DNA of 64,000 nt from Rosellinia necatrix (Eukaryota; Ascomycota; Sordariomycetes; Xylariales; Xylariaceae): NCBI GenBank assembly GCA_021209875.1, contig JAGYVD010000010.1:2170001-2234000 (forward strand). Direction: 5' to 3'. The notes beneath the pieces were generated by a model. That model searched no databases and was not told the origin of the DNA. It saw only the letters and a list, made by a program, of their open reading frames with translations. The translations under genes and the position numbers were made by a program. Shown here piece by piece: positions 1-11,390 of the stretch. Every line of letters begins with the position of its first letter. Position 1 is the stretch's first letter.

Positions 1-1112
1 TATCGCCGTCGGGACTGCTATTTCTCGTGGAGAAGACCTACCCATTAAAGGCCGAGTTCTTGTGTACGATGTCGTGGTGGTTATCCCCGAACCAGGCCGA
101 CCTGAGACGGATAGGAGATTGAAGCTCATCGCGAAGGAGGATATTCCACGCGGCGCGGTGACGGCGTTGTCCGAGATTGGTACACAAGGGCTTATGTTGG
201 TTGCGCAGGGGCAAAAGTGTATGGTGCGGGGCCTAAAAGAGGATGGCTCCCTGCTACCAGTCGCATTCATGGACATGAGCTGCTATGTAACTGCAGTTCG
301 GGAGTTGAGGGGGACTGGACTTTGCCTCATGGCAGATGCCGTTAAGGGTGTCTGGTTTACCGGATATACCGAAGAGCCCTACAAGATGATTCTTTTCGGG
401 AAGAGTTCGACCAAGCTAGAGGTCCTCACAGTCGAGTTCCTACCGGACGGGAATGACCTTCTTATTGCAGCCTGTGATTCGGATGGTGGTATCCATATTC
501 TACAATTCGACCCAGAGCGTAAGTCCACTTTGATTTTACTTATCCGTTTTTGTGGCCTCTAGCACCTGTCATTAACAACCAGCAGACCCCAAATCCCTCC
601 AAGGCCATCTCTTGCTACATCGGACCTCTTTTTCTACCGGCGCACATTTACCGACTCGTAGCATGCTCCTACCGCGGACTCTACCGGCTACATCCGACTA
701 TCTTTCCCAACTCCAGGCTAACGGGGGCGCGGCCAACGCACAAAATCCATCGACCGTCCTGTTTAGCTCACCAACTGGTGTCCTCGCCACACTCTCGCCG
801 ATTTCCGAGCCGCAGTACCGCCGTCTATCCGTCTTATCAGGGCAGCTGATTTCATCTTTGACGCCCTATGCAGCTCTCAATCCAAAGGCCTACCGTGCTC
901 CCGTGTCGACAGGTGCTGTAGGACGATTCCCGCCAGGCGTCGACGCTGGCATGGGGCGCAACATAATCGATGGCGCGCTATTGGCACGGTGGAACGAGCT
1001 AGGCGCTGGCCGGAAGGCTGAGATTGCGGGACGTGTCGGATTCGCTGACGTGGATGAGGTGCGCGAAGTGCTGAGAGAAGTGCTAGGAACCAACGGATTG
1101 GGATACCTCTAA
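1..1112 (+). CDS. CFT1: CFT1, cleavage and polyadenylation specificity factor large subunit (3' part only)
   Basis: This is the C-terminal part of the CPSF160/Cft1 subunit, which helps recognise the poly(A) signal during pre-mRNA 3'-end cleavage in the nucleus. The 5' part lies outside the window. Exon A runs from base 2 (in frame) to 518, ending just before a GTAAGT donor. An intron spans 519-582. The last exon is 583-1112 with stop TAA. Joining the exons reads [18 protein letters not shown], which fits the conserved Cft1 stretch that leads into the last beta-propeller. The upstream exon carries [17 protein letters not shown] followed by a run of valines (VYDVVVV) typical of the CPSF_A domain. 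The C-terminus ([19 protein letters not shown]) looks complete. Identification is by recognised family sequence; DDB1 and Sf3b3 share the fold but not these stretches. Confidence 0.93.
519..582 (+). other. CFT1 intron, 64 bases
   Basis: The donor GTAAGT lies after base 518 and the acceptor CAACCAG ends at 582. Splicing here restores the conserved reading frame; reading through meets a stop at 560-562. Confidence 0.85.
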
Positions 1113-1488
1113 TTACTACACGTTGCGGGCGTTACAAAGTAACTTGTTTGTTTTGGCTTTTCTCCAAAATGCCAAAACTGGAAAATTCAGGGCGCGTTTT
1201 GTCTTATGAAAGTTAGAAGGGTGATGCGACTCTCGGAGTTGGGGCGAGGGGTTTGGCCCTCGCCGTGTACTACTAAATATAAATGATAGGTCACCAAACA
1301 TCTGACGGTACTAGGCGACTGTGGTGAATGACTCCATGCTTTACAAATTCCTATCTATAGGTAAACCGATTCGCGCGGCCTAGACAGCCTAGCTTGGCCT
1401 GCTATCTGAAACTAGGTAGGCCCCTATACGCCGGTAAACGCCCAATAAACCACCCTATATGCCCAAATGCTCCTATGATGACCCACGT
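1113..1488. other. convergent intergenic region
   Basis: This is the shared 3' region of CFT1 (plus) and the Pal1-family gene (minus). It is moderately AT-rich and I see no further coding sequence or structured RNA in it. Confidence 0.6.
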
Positions 1489-2125
1489 CTAGTGCTTTCG
1501 CTTCTTCGCCGCCTTGAGATCCCGCTCAATCGTGAAGGAAGGCTCGCCCTTCCCCTTCAGGTCATCAGGGTGATATTGCTATGTCGACAAATCAGTCCAT
1601 CATACCCCTTATTTTGTACCTTACTTCCACTTCTTTTTTTTTTTTTTTTTTGAAGGGAAAGAAGATAAAGAGGGGGGGGAAGAAGAAAAGGGAACACTTA
1701 CGACATGTTCGTAGCGATTCAGCGGACCGCCTGGGGCGTCGGGCTCGCGCATGAGGTCGGCGCCCTCGGTATAGCGCATGAGGTTACCGGCGTAGTCGCG
1801 CTGGCCGGGGGGCACCGAGGCGGTGCCCTGGAGGGGGGACGTGGCGGGCGACGGCGTCGGCGACGTTGGCGGGCGGGGTGGCGCGCAGGGCCTCGCGGGC
1901 GGCGCCCTCGACGGCGGCCAGGGGCGCGCGGCGCCGGTCGCGGTTCCGCGACGCCAGCGCCGCGTCGTAGGGGCCCTCGTGGTGGTACGGCGCCGAGCCC
2001 GCCACCACGTCGTCCAGCGCGTCGATCACGTCCGGCCGCGCCCGGTGCGGCCCGCGCAGGTGCGGCGACCGGTCCGCCGCCCTCGCCTCGCGCTTTATCT
2101 GGTCTAGGGGTCTTGGGATGGACAT
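1489..2125 (-). CDS. Pal1-family protein, with an apparent one-base frameshift
   Basis: This is a small fungal protein resembling the Pal1 family (Pal1 in fission yeast is a membrane-associated cell-morphology and endocytosis factor). Exon 1 is 2125-1702 and exon 2 is 1578-1489 (stop TAG). The intron 1701-1579 has donor GTAAGT and acceptor CATAG, phase 0. The N-terminus (MSIPRPLDQIKREARAADRS) and the block DVIDALDD..YHHEGPYDAALASRNRD are in one frame. The next conserved block (TEGADLMREPDAPGG) and the C-terminal exon (YHPDDLKGKGEPSFTIERDL) are in another frame. The frames meet at a run of six G on the plus strand (1833-1838). With five G the product would be about 170 residues, usual for these short Pal1-like proteins. 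As written, translation stops near 1784 after 113 residues. This is either a sequencing or assembly indel or a true lesion. Confidence 0.7.
1629..1650. repeat. poly-T tract in the intron of the Pal1-family gene
   Basis: A run of about 18 T lies within 1629-1651, followed by a purine-rich G/A stretch to about 1690. On the coding (minus) strand this gives a pyrimidine-rich then A-rich intron. Confidence 0.7.
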
Positions 2126-3294
2126 CTTTTCTTTTTTTTTTTCTTCCCTTCTTTTGATTGGGCAAGGAGGGAGGTGATATTGGGTCTAGAACTGAGGTCA
2201 AGCGTTTGGAATCCTGGGACAGAGTGGTATAGTGTGTATGTATAAGTGGACTGTTTTAGGTAGACACTGGATAATAATATAGATTACTGGAAGTAATTGT
2301 TTAGCTATTCTGTGTACTGTTGTGAATTTCTTCGTTCGGGCGAACTAGTCGTTAAGATGAAGGAGAGAGAGAGAGAGAGAGAATAACCATGACTTAGATC
2401 ATTTACAAACACCAATAGGTAAGTATGAACTACATAGGGTATAATTTAGGCCTTGATGGCAGCCTACTCCTCCCGTCCCGATTCGCCGGTTTCCTACAAT
2501 TAGTAAGACATCATCATTCCAAAGGCACAAGACGCGCGTAATAACTGGAGGCTATGATGTAATTCCCAGAATCTGGATTGGTGTTGTGCACTTGCAAGGG
2601 CGATCTACAGGCGGCTCATCACACTGGAGCCGCTGACGCAATATTGATGCAGGGTTCTTTATACATAAGTACCTGCCTAAGATAGTATGTATTGTTTAGT
2701 AACTACCTACCACATTGTGAATAGGTAGGTGACTTCATGGCACCCTTTTATTTAGTTGAGATTGAAATTTTGTATTACTCGGTGGAGAACGAGATATTCG
2801 ATTTGTCTTATTCTAATATAACTAGTTAACCCATTTCTATAATCAACCCTAGTTAAGTGATGCATTACACACTTAAGTATATACATTGCATTCATCTATG
2901 CATGTAGTTTCAACTCACATACTTACTTTTGCAAATGCCATGATAGGAAGGGTCTCATTTGATGGTACCTATCTACTAACCGTTCGCAACTGAAAAGCGG
3001 CCTGTGGTTTGCCCAAACTGTCGGTAGTGCTAGCGCCCGTTACGGCAAAAGGCGGGTGGGCCGTGCCGCAAAGCTGCATTACCTATGCATGGCTCCGACC
3101 GCCCTAACGCCCTCAGCCGCTTCCCAACGTTTACCTACTACCTACTTCCTATTTCAATAGCCAGTGGATAATTGCACCGGGTCTAATGCATCACACGCGT
3201 TAGGTATTGGAGGATTCAAAAGCCCAGCCGATCATGTTTTCAGAGTTATGACACTGGACCAAAATCAAACGACCTCACGGTTAGATACATAGAG
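2126..3294. other. divergent intergenic region between the Pal1-family gene and USB1
   Basis: This is the shared upstream region of two divergently transcribed genes. It holds a (GA)n microsatellite at about 2362-2382 and several GGTAGGT/ACCTACC copies (for example 2705-2730). I see no gene in it. Confidence 0.6.
2362..2382. repeat. (GA)n microsatellite
   Basis: About ten uninterrupted GA units lie upstream of the Pal1-family gene. Confidence 0.85.
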
Positions 3295-4287
3295 ATGGGT
3301 CTTGTGGACTACTCCTCAGACTCATCCGAGCCTGAAGATGTCAACAACGGTCCTCAAGTAAAAAGGCAGAAGACATCAGATAAGGGGGTGACAACTGGTT
3401 CTACGACAAAGAGCGAGCTTCCTCCATTGCCACCTGCATTCCACGACTTATACGCGTCGACGGTACGAGTTAGCGCCAGCGATGATCCGACACTGCACCA
3501 GGGCCGGAAACGCGTGAATCCTCATAAAGTCGGGCATTGGCCGAGTCACTTGTATATCGAGTGTAAGTTTCCCCTCTCTGTGTCATCTCACCTCATACGC
3601 CTTATCTTATTATCTCATATTTCATAACCCTCTTGTTAAAATATACTCGACAAGCAACATGTAATCGCATGTTTATCTGCTACATACCCTATCACTCTAA
3701 TAGTAGAGCATATATATACATATATATATATATATATACTTAGAGATATAGAGAATAACTAATAAGGAGAGAGCCAGGGCACCCAACACCAAGAGAGCGA
3801 GAAACCCTGACCCAGCTCCTCTCAGCGCTGCGAGCCAAACTCACCTCGCAGCCCCCATCCCCGGCCCCGACCCCCGTGATCTCCCTGCTGACCTCGGACC
3901 TCAACGCCCCGCTGCCCCTCCACATCAGCCTCTCGCGCCCGATCGTGCTCGGCACGGCGCAGCGGGAGCCGTTCGCGGAGGATCTCGGGGCCGGCGTGCG
4001 CGCGAGCCGCATGGCGCCCTTCGACCTCCGCCCGGCGGCGCTGGAGTGGCACCGCACGCCCGAGTCGGCGCGCTCGTTCCTCGTGCTGCGCGTCGCCGAG
4101 GCCGGGGCCGATCCGAAGGGGGAAACCACCACTCTCACCACCACCACCACCACCACCACTAGCAACAATAATAACAACAACCCCCGTCTCGCAGCCCTCC
4201 TACGCCGCGCCAACGCCGTCGTCACGGCCTGCGGCCAACCAGCCCTGTACGCCGCGGTAGCGGCGGGGGGCAAGGACGACGGCGGCA

Positions 4288-4330
<43 letters not shown>

Positions 4331-4628
4331 GGTGCACGACGCCTTCCACGTCTCCATCGCGTGGTCCCCCGCGACGCCGGACCCGGAGCTGCGGCGGCTG
4401 ACCGAGGCGGCGTTCGCCGGGCCGGCTCCCGGAGAGGACGGCGACGGAGGTGACGGCGGATCCCTGACCCCGGCGACCTCCTTCGGGGACGTGGTGGGCG
4501 CGATGCGCGTCCGCGTCGACGGCGTCAAGGCCAAGGTCGGCAACGTCGTCACGCACCTGCCCCTGCCCGACGCGAGGGTCTGGGGGCGCGAGGGGAAAGG
4601 CGGCGGCGGCGGGCTGCTCGGGATCTGA
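3295..4628 (+). CDS. USB1: USB1, U6 snRNA phosphodiesterase
   Basis: This 2H-family exonuclease trims the 3' oligo(U) tail of U6 snRNA, protecting it for spliceosome function in the nucleus. Exon 1 is 3295-3562 and exon 2 is 3778-4628, giving about 372 residues. The intron (3563-3777) has donor GTAAGT and acceptor GCCAG; the join gives [18 protein letters not shown], as expected for fungal homologs. The two catalytic H-x-S motifs are visible: HIS at residue 138 (within [10 protein letters not shown]) and HVS at residue 280 (within FHVSIAW). The start [15 protein letters not shown] is the usual acidic N-terminus. Between the motifs the protein carries low-complexity inserts: Thr/Asn-rich (ACC then AAT/AAC codons, 4131-4182) and a glycine run (GGC codons, about 4279-4330). 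Exon 2 is much more GC-rich than its surroundings. Confidence 0.9.
3563..3777 (+). other. USB1 intron with (TA)n tract
   Basis: This is a 215-base intron, long for this window. An alternating TA microsatellite lies at about 3711-3738. Confidence 0.8.
4279..4330 (+). repeat. GGC trinucleotide repeat encoding polyglycine in USB1
   Basis: About 16 GGC-type codons in frame encode a glycine run between the two catalytic motifs. Confidence 0.9.
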
Positions 4629-5252
4629 ACACTGGCGATGCACCGGCTCTTTACCTCCCCCCTTCTCCGGGGCATTGTGGTGGGCGCACACCTACACTAC
4701 ACTACATATAGAGCGCCGAAACCTTAACTATTTCCTGGGGTGCCATCATCGGTCATTCGTGAGGGCAAATCTATTAATAGGGGGGGGCCGGGGTGTTATG
4801 AAGTCATTTGGTATAAAATCGTACGGCAACAACTTAGTAGTAATTTCCCAGCCCTATTTTGAGCAACTCAGGCATATATGACTAACATGTATACAAGTAA
4901 CCTGAAGGGGCCAAGATGAATCATATCGAAAATGCTCGGTTTTCGGTAGGGCGTTCCAAACCCAACTGATATAAACAAAGACGCCTGCCAAACTCCACCG
5001 CCATGGTTGTGCCTATGCTGAACATGCTTGCGCTCGCTAAATGCCAAGTCCATCTTATATAATATGGAACGAGGCCGCTAGCGGATGAACCATCCTCCGC
5101 TTATAGTCTGTGTCTAAATATAATTCCACACAGTACAATTCGGCGAGCGTTGCATCGACAACGTGCTTTTTGAATATGCAACAATACAACATGCGCCCAA
5201 ATATGCAATGATGATACGAGCAAACAAGGCGGATACAATTGTCGACCTGTAT
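4629..5252. other. convergent intergenic region between USB1 and ERO1
   Basis: These are the 3' flanks of two convergent genes. I see no coding sequence or repeat of note. Confidence 0.6.
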
Positions 5253-7305
5253 TTATAACTCGTCGAAGCTCGGGCGCTCCAAACGCCAAGTTCGCGGCGT
5301 GACGGGGAGCCCAATGTAGAACTCCCAGAAACGACTCAGTTCAAAAATGGCGATCGAAAATCTGCGGTGCAAGCATGAATATTAGTGAGAGAACTGTTTT
5401 GATAGCTGTATAGGGAACGAGGGAAATAAACATACAGTAACTTGGGTAAGCCTAGCCAACCCCTAATGACTATTTTTACCGCTCTAGTCACCTGGTTCAT
5501 CTCTGCCCAAAACACATCTAGTGTCGTGGTTGGATTTCTTTGTGTCTTGGGCACGTCTGCTTCATCTTCATCGTCATACTCATCCCATTCCTCTTCTACC
5601 TTAGCGGACCCTGTCTTTTTTGACTCCATGGGACGCTCAGACTCGGTAGGTCTAGCTTCTTTTAGTAGCTCTTGTGATACTTTGAGGGCGTGCGGTTTCT
5701 TGGCCCGGTTCGGAATCGGTGAAACAGCTTGCGAACTACCCACCTTTGCGGCTTCCGCCATTGCCCGGAATTGGTGGTGCGCTTCTACCGAGCTGCTAAG
5801 TCGGGCGTATGTGTTAAATAATGCCACAAGCTCTGTCCGCTTGAGTGCCGGGACTTCGCCACTGTCGTTGTCCGTTTCGAATAGGACTTTCAGTGCCGTG
5901 CCATAACCTGAGGTTTGTAATTTTCCCCAGAGCCGGCATTTATCGCAGCCAACACAGTCCATAATCCGACTTACATTTCGGAAGCGGTTTCGGAAATCTT
6001 CTTTCAAAGAAGGGCCCTCGCCGTTCTTGAACATCAAGCTCTCATCAAATATCTGAGGAACGGAAGATGACGCCTCTGTGACAGCGAGGACCTTGGCTTT
6101 CGTGGCGGCGTCGTGCTCTGGCTCTCCGGTGCAGAACGTATAACTTTGTAGGTAGGGGCCGAGCTTGGCGACGGCGCGGGTCAGGAGCGCGTAATTAAAG
6201 TACAGGTTCGAGATTCGTTCAGGGTGAACAAGCAACCTCTCGGTGTAGCACTTTAAGTTAGGTTGCCACTCGCCAGTCGTCTGGTTGAGGAAATCCCAAC
6301 AGAGGTGAGTACTAATACTAGAATGCATGCCTGACATCACACGATAAAAGACGCGCTTCTCAAGGCACTCGTCCTCATTCTCCAGACCGGTCTGTGCAAA
6401 TGACGTGCTAGGATCTTGGTGGTGTTGCTTATAGATTTGTTGTCGTTCTGCCGATTGAAGGACATTTCGGAAATCCTGGGCGGCCGGTCCTTGAAGTAAA
6501 GAAGATGTGCCCAACGAAGCTGACTGTGGGAACGACGATTTTTGGAAACAGTTCTCTCGGTATATAGCATCCCACACCATCTTAGCACCCTCACCAGCAA
6601 AACCGGTGAATCGTTCCGGGTTACGGACTAAGCTCACGTAGTCACCCTTGGAGCTCGTGGTCTCGTCCTCCGGTACGCAGTAGTCCCGCTCATCGCATTC
6701 GTCGTCGTATTCCACCACGCAGCTTTCGCCGACATTTTCACCCAATAATCCTTGTAGGGGCCGCTTTGGCTTTTCTTCTTGCACTTTCTTTCCTGGATGT
6801 TTTGCCGAGGGCCCCTCTAGCTTTCCCAGCTCGCTTGCCCTCCATATTTTAGGTATGTCTTCTTCGTTATCTATCGTGTTGACGGCGCACGCGATGTTGC
6901 CGCACATGCCACTTTCGTCATCCCAGAATGGGCATTTCTTATTATACAGGTTGAGTCGATAGTAAGAGAAGAAGTCGGTCTCTTTCGTCAGTTCATCGAC
7001 GACAGGCTTTACTTGGCGGTTGAGAGTCTCGAGAGTCTGGTAGGAAACGCAAGCGTCGCTCACGATGGACTTGGGCGAGAACTGATAGATGCTATGGTTA
7101 GAGAGGTGGCCGTAAGAATGCGACGGGGTGGTGGTGGCCGAGGCCGGCGCGCCGGCGAGCAGAAGTAAAGAAGATACGGAGAGCAACGGGGACAACATAC
7201 TGCACAAGAACCATCTTGCTCTCCGCTGGTAGTAGTCTTGCACTGCGCGGGCGATCCCCAGAGAGCAAAAATAGTCAGGAAGAAGAGCTTCCCGGCAGAC
7301 GGCAT
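5253..7305 (-). CDS. ERO1: ERO1, endoplasmic reticulum thiol oxidase
   Basis: Ero1 is a flavoprotein that reoxidises protein disulfide isomerase in the ER lumen, passing electrons to oxygen. Preferred model: exon 1 7305-7201, exon 2 7081-5436, exon 3 5361-5253, about 619 residues. Exon 1 encodes a signal peptide (MPSAGKLFFLTIFALWGSP); the join reads DGSCAFSPKSIVSDACVSY, keeping the cysteine seen at this place in homologs. Conserved blocks are KKCPFWDDESGMCGNIACAV, DYCVPED, SLVRNPERFTGFAGEGAKMVWDAIY, and the active-site CVGCDKC (Cys411, 414, 417) followed by RLWGKLQTSGYGTALKVLF. Exon 3 gives the fungal C-terminus (FSIAIFELSRFWEFYIGLPV..). The 74-base intron at 5435-5362 has donor GTATGT, a CACTAAT branch site and acceptor CGCAG. 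An alternative start in another frame lies inside intron 1 (see findings). Confidence 0.92.
7082..7200 (-). other. ERO1 intron 1, containing an alternative signal-peptide start
   Basis: The 119-base intron has donor GTATGT and acceptor CTATCAG, phase 0. The ATG inside the donor (7198-7196) opens the frame of exon 2 and would encode MLSPLLSVSSLLLLAGAPAS, itself a good secretion signal. Confidence 0.6.
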
Positions 7306-9763
7306 ATCGGCGGCAGATGTGGCAGGTGGGGGGTCACAGCAGTTATGGACACTTTTCCCAATTGACCACAGCCCGGCAGAGGGACTTACCAAGGGGCGGA
7401 TACCAAGGGAGGGCGTGCTGCTGTACGAAGCGCTGGCGGTGGTCTACGGATGAAATGCGGCGATCGATGGTACGCTCCTGCTTCATTCGGTAGATGCAGA
7501 GGGCGGGACAGTCGGGGGAACGATGCCAAGTACGCGTAAAAGAACAGGCAGGAGGGAGGAAATGGGTGAAGTGTTCATCAAAGCATGTATGGGCGGGATT
7601 TAGCCAGATTTCAGATCCCACTTAATGGCCGGGTAGCTGCTGTAAAGGGAATCTCCAAAATCTAGGGATCGTCGTCTGGCACTTTCTTTTGTATGCACAA
7701 TGAATTCTAGTACATAGACAGGTACGGCAGGTAGGTAGGAAGGGAGTCGAGACTCGAGAGATGACCTTTCCTGCGAGTACCTAAGTAGATAGATTAGGTA
7801 GGTAGGTACCTACTATCGATAGTCGGTTAGCAGGTTGTCTCGGCAGCAGAGCGAAGAAACCAACTTAAAAAGGATTAAAAAAAAAAAGATAAAAAAAAAA
7901 GAAGAAAAAAGAGGAATTTAAACGTATTGACAACAAGTTGCAATTGAGATGAACAATAAATGGAATGAAGCGGTACAATGGTGCAACCATAGGGTAAAAT
8001 ATTCAAGTAAGTAAGTAAGTAAGTACTGATCCCTTTCGAGGCTGGTAAGTTACGACCCGGACCACTGATCTAGATAAGTAGGTAGAGATCACGGAACGGG
8101 GTTATGGCCCATTCCAAGTAGGTACTAAGTAGGTAGTTATTGTGGTAACCACCAAAGGTTAGGAAAGTCCTCTTGAGCTGGCTTTACTTGTAGATAACTC
8201 TTGTGGCATCAATGAATAGGTAGGTACTGTCGCAGAGACCGCGGGTTTAGATACAACGTGTTCTTTTAGACAATGGCCGATGAATCGATTAATAATGGGG
8301 AGGTACCATGTAAGATGTACCCAAGAATCGAACAATTCAACGTCATACCAGACGATTACGGGCAGGTGGTTCGACACTAGCACGAACATCTAGATTTCTC
8401 CGAGGCTTTTCAGGTCACGGCAGAGGAAGGCCAGGGGTCCAGCTGGGGTCGATCATCGGAAGAGCGGCGGTGCCCTGGCAGATACCTACTTAAACTCAAG
8501 AATAGAGTAGTATATACACCTCGAGTAGCCATGCAGAAGCTAGAGCTTATAAGTATAGATACCTCGTACCTTTTCTGATGCTGCGTACATACACTAGGTA
8601 CATGATTCGGCCCCCTCCGGATGCCCCCACCGGCTTACCAAGGTCCGGGTAAGTAAATATGCATATAATTACCTGCCTACATAACTGGAGACATATACCC
8701 GCTAACAGAGGCCGAATTTACTTGGAAAAGAAGCACTTATTAATATCTAGTAGATAGTGAATCAATAAGGCTTCGAGTTTACCTTAATGGGTAGTTACTA
8801 TAGGGTGCGAAACATTGGAATCTTATGGTGCTACATTTGTAGTAGTGGGTAGTTACTAGTAGCTACTGAAGCGCCTGAGTAGAGGTCTGCGTCCGCGTCT
8901 CTGATATCCAAGCAACACCGTGATACTACCTACTACGTACCTAATAGTTATGTTATTAGGAAGTGCTGTCCTTGAGATAGATCGCAGATGGCGGTCCAAT
9001 GGGATTGGTCAATCGCGGGGCGTCCCTATTCCACCCCTGATTGGCGTTCTTAGGTATCTACACTACGAGGACACTGCATGTATCCACATTGGCATTGGTT
9101 AGATGTTTTGTACACCGTCTTGGTCTTCATTGCTCAATATCCTTATACGCGGTTCGTAAGAGGACCACGATGGGGATAGGGCCTAGGCCGTCACCATTAG
9201 GCATTAGATCATCACAATAAATTATACTAGGGGCCACCTGATGGTGCATTACTCATTTTCATTCATGTTCCTCCCTGGCCTAAAGGCATCATCATATATA
9301 CCATCATGCGCCAGAAGGTTATTGACCGAGTCAACAAGCACGCGCGGCTTTGTATAATTTTGTCTCCGGCCATTCCTTCCTCCGCTATAACATATAGTCT
9401 AATTCCGGAACACGACCAAGCAAGCTTGATAACGCTCGCGCACTGCTCCCAGACCAGTTGATGCCAAATGCCAGTAGTTCTGTGACGTACAATCCGTCCA
9501 TGACGAATGTATGCATTAGTCGACGAGAAACTGAATACCGAGGAAACCCCCACTTCGGCCGAGATCGGCCGGAGCTTTCAAGTCAGTCGAGACCCAGGAG
9601 GGGCGAATTGGCCGATGAGTCGAGGAGCTGTCGTCAGTCGTCGAAAAAATGCAAACCCATATCCATATCAAATGCGACAGCGCTATGCAGTAGAGGGTAG
9701 ATAGAAGTACTCGGCGGCGGCGGCGGCGGCTACTGCCTCACGGATTCATTGTTTTATGAACCG
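7306..9763. other. gene-free region upstream of ERO1 and downstream of CKS1
   Basis: About 2.5 kb without a supportable gene. It holds many GGTAGGTA-type motifs (7727-7815, 8014-8130, 8217-8226), an AAGT tetranucleotide run (about 8005-8026), A-rich tracts (7868-7912) and a CGG run (9712-9729). Short open frames here have no recognisable content. Confidence 0.6.
9712..9729. repeat. (CGG)6 trinucleotide repeat
   Basis: Six CGG units lie just beyond the CKS1 stop codon, in the probable 3' UTR. Confidence 0.85.
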
Positions 9764-10298
9764 CTACGACGGCTGGAAGTTGAGCGGCCGCCTTGAGAGC
9801 TGGGTATTAGTCCACTGTCGCGTCGGAGGATTGTAATATAACTCACTTGAAGAGTAGGATATGCGGCTCGGGCTCGTGTACTTCATAATGCTCCCAGCCC
9901 AGGCTCTGTGTATTGGACCCAATCAGTCTGACTGCATGCTAAGAACCTCCAAGAAGGTCACGTAACTATGCCACATACCTGGGTAATGCCCATCGAGCGC
10001 CACTCGTCCTCCCACAACAACTTCAGAGTGCCCTTAGATGTGTCGTGGTACTCCTTCGGAATCGCCTTCAGCATAGCCTTGGGGAGCTGGACGTGCCGGT
10101 ATTCGTACTCGTCATCTGAATAGCTACAGCCTCGAGTTAGCGACGAAATGGCAGGGGCTTAGCATCTGGGGTAATCCGGCTGACCTACCGAGGAGAGTAG
10201 TGAATCATCTCGATGTATTCATCGAGACGCGCGCGCTCGCTGTCCTTTAGCGGCCGCGGCTCCTGGTTGCGACGAGTGGTATCGACGTCCAGCGGCAT
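9764..10298 (-). CDS. CKS1: CKS1, cyclin-dependent kinase regulatory subunit
   Basis: This small Cks/Suc1 protein binds the cyclin-dependent kinase and helps it reach multi-phosphorylated substrates. Four small exons: 10298-10189, 10123-9979, 9905-9847 and 9791-9764 (stop TAG), total 113 residues. The splice phases agree at every junction. The translation contains the whole family signature: [20 protein letters not shown], then [19 protein letters not shown] and [20 protein letters not shown], with [10 protein letters not shown] being the phosphate-pocket and beta-hinge region. The last exon adds RPLNFQPS. The final intron (9846-9792) has donor GTGAGT, a branch-like CTAAT and acceptor CTCAAG. 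If it is retained, the protein ends at a TGA right after LLFK, which would cost only the tail. The gene is broken into exons too short to stand out as open frames. Confidence 0.93.
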
Positions 10299-11390
10299 GT
10301 TGTCGGACTAAGCGTTGGCGAAGCGGGTCAAACGGGGAAGAGAATCGGGAGAATCCACGCGTTATAAAACAAACTTGAATTGGAGGATGTGAGGCCTTCG
10401 AGGGGGGTCGAGGGAAAAGTAAGGAGGTGCAAGGGATTGGACCTATATGTACCTTGGAACGCGTTCACTTGTGTTGATCTTGGGGGGGTTTGGTAACAAG
10501 AGGGTGCTGAGGAAGAAGGCGCGATCAGACATCAAAACATTACTGTTATTGGCCCACTGAACTCTAGGAAGTTAGAAACCGCAGGGCGCCCTAGGCAACA
10601 GAGGTCATGTTGGGAAAGCTGGCGGGCGCTGGCGGTCGCGACAGTGCGGTTAATGGAGGGGAAAAGTCAACAGAGGTAGTTATGCTGATAAAGAGCTTTA
10701 TTCCACTATTAGGTATCGTATCCCCTCCTACGAGTTTATCGATTAGAGGGGAGCACCGCCACTGCATTATCCCCTCCAGAGCGGCTAGGTACCTTAGGTA
10801 GGTAGGTAAGTAGGTAGAGGTACACAGTGCAGATGACCTACTTAATCCAAATGCCAAGGTGCCTACCTACTACCTACTTAGGTAGGTAGGCACTGGGTAC
10901 GGTAAGCAGGTAGGTAATAGGTGAGCTCGAGATAGTAAGTACCCGGTACTTACTTATATAATAGGTATGCCAAGGTACCTCTCGTAGGTACCGCCACGCT
11001 GTGGCTTCGCAACACTAAGCAACCCTAGAAGCAGCAAGCAAGCGCCCTAGTGAGCTTGGCACGCTGTTGTTGGCTTGACTCTGCGACCGTGCTTGCAAGC
11101 CATTACACTCCCGAATGCAGAACCACGTTGACTGAGACTGATCCCGGACTATTTCATTTCATTCGTCTACCTAGCACCCAACTTACACACCCAGCCGGTA
11201 AAGGGATTCTCTCTCACGTTGGAGGTAGAGAACCCATCGCCCTGCTGTGACGCTAAGTCGAGGTCGTCCCCTTTGCCTCGAACTGGCCAGCGAACCCCAA
11301 CGCTACCATCACTCACTCCGCAATAAACCGCGTCAAGCTCCCGCGCGACGTGCGTGCGCCTCGCCCAGCTTTTGGTTACAGCGCCTAGCG
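10299..11390. other. divergent intergenic region between CKS1 and the RSC4-like gene
   Basis: This is a shared promoter region for two divergent genes. It has a dense cluster of GGTAGGTA/TACCTACC units at 10790-10990, including an inverted repeat with 9-base arms at 10862-10870 and 10882-10890. Confidence 0.6.
10862..10890. repeat. CCTACCTAC / GTAGGTAGG inverted repeat
   Basis: The two arms are perfect complements separated by 11 bases. It is part of the dispersed GGTAGGTA repeat family of this genome. Confidence 0.8.

Noticed and set aside
3740..4675. 311-codon minus-strand frame opposite USB1
   Set aside because: USB1 catalytic motifs and splice phase support the plus strand; the antisense frame is proline and serine repeats.
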